A DNA stretch of 32,985 nucleotides from Candidatus Latescibacterota bacterium (lineage in GTDB: Bacteria; Krumholzibacteriota; Krumholzibacteriia; Krumholzibacteriales; Krumholzibacteriaceae): NCBI GenBank assembly GCA_019038625.1, contig JAHOYU010000047.1, forward strand, positions 1 to 32,985, given 5' to 3'. The notes under the pieces are model-generated. The model did not search any database. It was given only the letters and a program-made list of their open reading frames with translations, and was not told where the DNA came from. The position numbers and the translations under genes are program-made. Below, in pieces: positions 31,658-32,985 of this stretch. Position 1 is the first letter of the stretch; every line of letters begins with the position of its first letter.

Positions 31658-32620
31658 TTATCTCGATGACAGGATCTTTCGGAACCACGAGTCGGAGATA
31701 TATGTGTCGTATTCGACTTTTTCCCCACCCCAGCTTTCTTTGTAGTCAATCAGGCTTTGTGCGTACCTGGGGGACGATCCGAGGTTTATCTTTTTTATTC
31801 CCGCTTTATTTCCCATCTGGATGCCATCGAACATCAGGACATGGTTGGGTTTGAGGTGTCTGTACTCGTAATCGGACACCACCTGCCAGCTGAACAGAGT
31901 GTCATGATAGATGAATTTGATGCTCGATCCGATCATCCGGTCTTTGTACACAAGGCTTTTCCAGTAAAGGATGTCCGTTCCACCGAGGTGCTTGAGAATG
32001 CTGTTGAAGAAATGCCTGCTGTACAGGGGCCTTATCGATCCGTGTCTTTTCTCGGTCATCTCGTAGATCTTGTAGAATTCCTTTACATGTTCCTTCGTTG
32101 AGATCTCGACCAGACTGGTGTCGGCTTTTAATCCAGAGCGTATATGCCGCCCGACACTCTTTCTGCTCGGAAAGTGGGGGCCGTTTCCGTTGAGTTTGAT
32201 GATATGAGTGAAAGATTCCGTGTGACTGAGGAAAGGTTCGCTCAATCTGGAAAAATTCCTGTTAAAATCAGTTATCGCTATTCTGGAGAATCGACCCTTC
32301 TTGAGATATATTACGAGGTGAACGTAGAATTCGTCTCTTTGAGTATCATCGGTCCCTTCAGCCATAACGACTTCTCCATATGTGCCGTATGGCATGGAGT
32401 AGAATGATCTCATGCCGAATTTTTTTGTGATCACTGCGGGCATTCCGGCCACCAGACGGTCGTTTTCATATCCGCAGAGGAATTCCGCATGAGCTCCTGG
32501 AGAGAGTCCGTCTACACATGTATCGATCCATTGGTGACTGTGGAAAAAGGAACTGGTGCAAGTCAACTTTTCCCACTCATCAATGTTGAGATTTTTTCGG
32601 TCGATTATCCTGAAATCCAT
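31658..32620 (-). CDS. GNAT/FemAB-like acyl- or aminoacyl-transferase
   Basis: A 320-residue protein that looks like a two-domain GNAT fold of the FemAB / BioF2-like type: an N-terminal half with SSFFHSHQWIDTC and FYSMPYGTYGEVV, a middle SVGRHIRSGLKADTSLVEIST, and a C-terminal half with IGSSIKFIYHDTLFSWQ, HLKPNHVLMFDGIQMGNKAG and INLGSSPRYAQSLIDYKESWGG. Such proteins modify peptidoglycan, polysaccharide or lipids; the substrate is unknown. Start ATG 32620 has GGAG about 5 bases upstream and starts at the domain. A longer reading to 32713 would add 31 residues without conserved look. It converges on the radical SAM gene. Confidence 0.75.
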   Translation of the reverse strand: MDFRIIDRKNLNIDEWEKLTCTSSFFHSHQWIDTCVDGLSPGAHAEFLCGYENDRLVAGMPAVITKKFGMRSFYSMPYGTYGEVVMAEGTDDTQRDEFYVHLVIYLKKGRFSRIAITDFNRNFSRLSEPFLSHTESFTHIIKLNGNGPHFPSRKSVGRHIRSGLKADTSLVEISTKEHVKEFYKIYEMTEKRHGSIRPLYSRHFFNSILKHLGGTDILYWKSLVYKDRMIGSSIKFIYHDTLFSWQVVSDYEYRHLKPNHVLMFDGIQMGNKAGIKKINLGSSPRYAQSLIDYKESWGGEKVEYDTYISDSWFRKILSSR

Positions 32621-32716
32621 TATATCTCCGGGAATGTCTTCGGGTGTACAAACCGGGCCGCGCTGAATTCTGCTATGATTATATGTAATCTTGCTGCGCC
32701 TGATTCCTGTCAAGCG

Positions 32717-32745
32717 AATCTAATATATAGGTGAATTATAGTCAA
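32717..32745 (-). promoter_or_regulatory. Candidate sigma-70 promoter upstream of the GNAT gene
   Basis: On the minus strand, -35 TTGACT (32745-32740), a 17-base spacer and -10 TAGATT (32722-32717, four of six consensus). It would start a transcript about 90 bases before the GNAT start codon. A TATAAT further downstream has no -35 at a good distance. Confidence 0.4.
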
Positions 32746-32985
32746 TACCTTAAGGTAATGTAGCTTTTATACATGCCACTGGGATCTGTATTCGGTCTGC
32801 TGGGGCTTGTTTTCAATCCATACCTTTGAGAAATACCTCCGAAACATGTCTTCATGACAGCCTTCCGGACATCTGCTTCGAACATTCCCTCCCCAATCAT
32901 CCCCTCTTCGAATGTTCCTTCTTCAAATGTCCATCTATTTTCTTTTTCCCAAAGTCTTTGACAGCCTTGTGCTGATTGTGACGTC
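32742..32985 (-). CDS. Possible gene fragment running off the right edge
   Basis: One minus-strand frame stays open from the right edge to a TGA at 32744-32742, giving 80 residues with no start in the window. It contains a short repetitive stretch (WTFEEGTFEEGMIGEGMFE) and then an unremarkable end (KTCFGGISQRYGLK). A second minus frame is open for 28 residues from the edge to 32897 and also looks protein-like, so the correct frame is not settled. No family is recognised. If neither is coding, the 365 bases from 32621 hold only the GNAT promoter and repeated TTCGAA-type motifs. Confidence 0.3.
   Translation of the reverse strand, partial: TSQSAQGCQRLWEKENRWTFEEGTFEEGMIGEGMFEADVRKAVMKTCFGGISQRYGLKTSPSRPNTDPSGMYKSYITLRY

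Noticed and set aside
30752-32713. Shared 14-mer TTGACAGGAATCAG near the radical SAM and GNAT genes
   Set aside because: It sits at the ribosome-binding site of one gene and about 80 bases upstream of the other; a pair of identical 14-mers is expected by chance in a window this size.

Overview
The window looks like chromosome from a motile diderm (Gram-negative-type) bacterium. It holds flagellar export genes (flhA, flhF), a complete tolQ-tolR-tolA-tolB-pal-cpoB envelope operon, an outer-membrane barrel protein and lipoproteins. Base composition is moderately GC-rich, with frequent AGG/AGA/CGG arginine codons and several GTG or TTG starts. No rRNA, tRNA, CRISPR array, insertion sequence or phage gene was seen. 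I cannot name the species. The mix of genes would fit an uncultured lineage of the FCB superphylum or a neighbour, but that is inference.

Layout. (1) 1-5853, plus strand: the end of a flagellar operon, with flhA (cut by the left edge), flhF, two small unrecognised proteins (one only 57 residues), a DUF2802-like membrane protein and two tandem HDOD proteins. The expected flhG does not follow flhF. (2) 6037-10077, plus: a DUF62-type SAM-dependent enzyme with one unusual active-site change, a secreted DUF4097 beta-repeat protein, a strong terminator, then a sigma factor / anti-sigma / YbjQ-like / metallo-beta-lactamase-fold operon. (3) 10084-15104, minus: an EIIA(PTS)-CBS-ion-permease operon, an aminotransferase plus outer-membrane protein pair, and pgeF. 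(4) 15189-16364, plus: threonine synthase. (5) 16460-18376, minus: an odd DUF4384 secreted protein with an aromatic-rich centre and a Ser/Arg-rich tail. (6) 18712-26607, plus: the tol-pal operon, two tandem CNNM/CorC-type proteins and a third HDOD protein. (7) 26621-30616, minus: a histidine ammonia-lyase-like gene, then acpS followed by a small degenerate nuclease-fold protein, a Cas4/RecB-like nuclease with a four-cysteine cluster and a small membrane protein. (8) 30768-31643, plus: a radical SAM protein with CX4CX2C spacing. (9) 31658-32985, minus: a GNAT/FemAB-like transferase and a possible gene fragment running off the right edge.

How they fit together. The flagellar cluster couples export (FlhA) and placement (FlhF) to HDOD regulators. 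The tol-pal block is the standard envelope-constriction machine, and the OMP, DUF4097 and DUF4384 proteins are further envelope components. The EIIA-CBS-permease operon looks like a transporter with two built-in regulatory inputs. The leads most worth a second look are the FlhF with eroded GTPase motifs in a cluster lacking flhG, the DUF62 enzyme lacking the expected histidine, the acpS-linked nuclease pair, the DUF4384 protein and the EIIA-CBS-permease operon. I did not find an obviously complete, clearly new system; these are hypotheses with stated tests.
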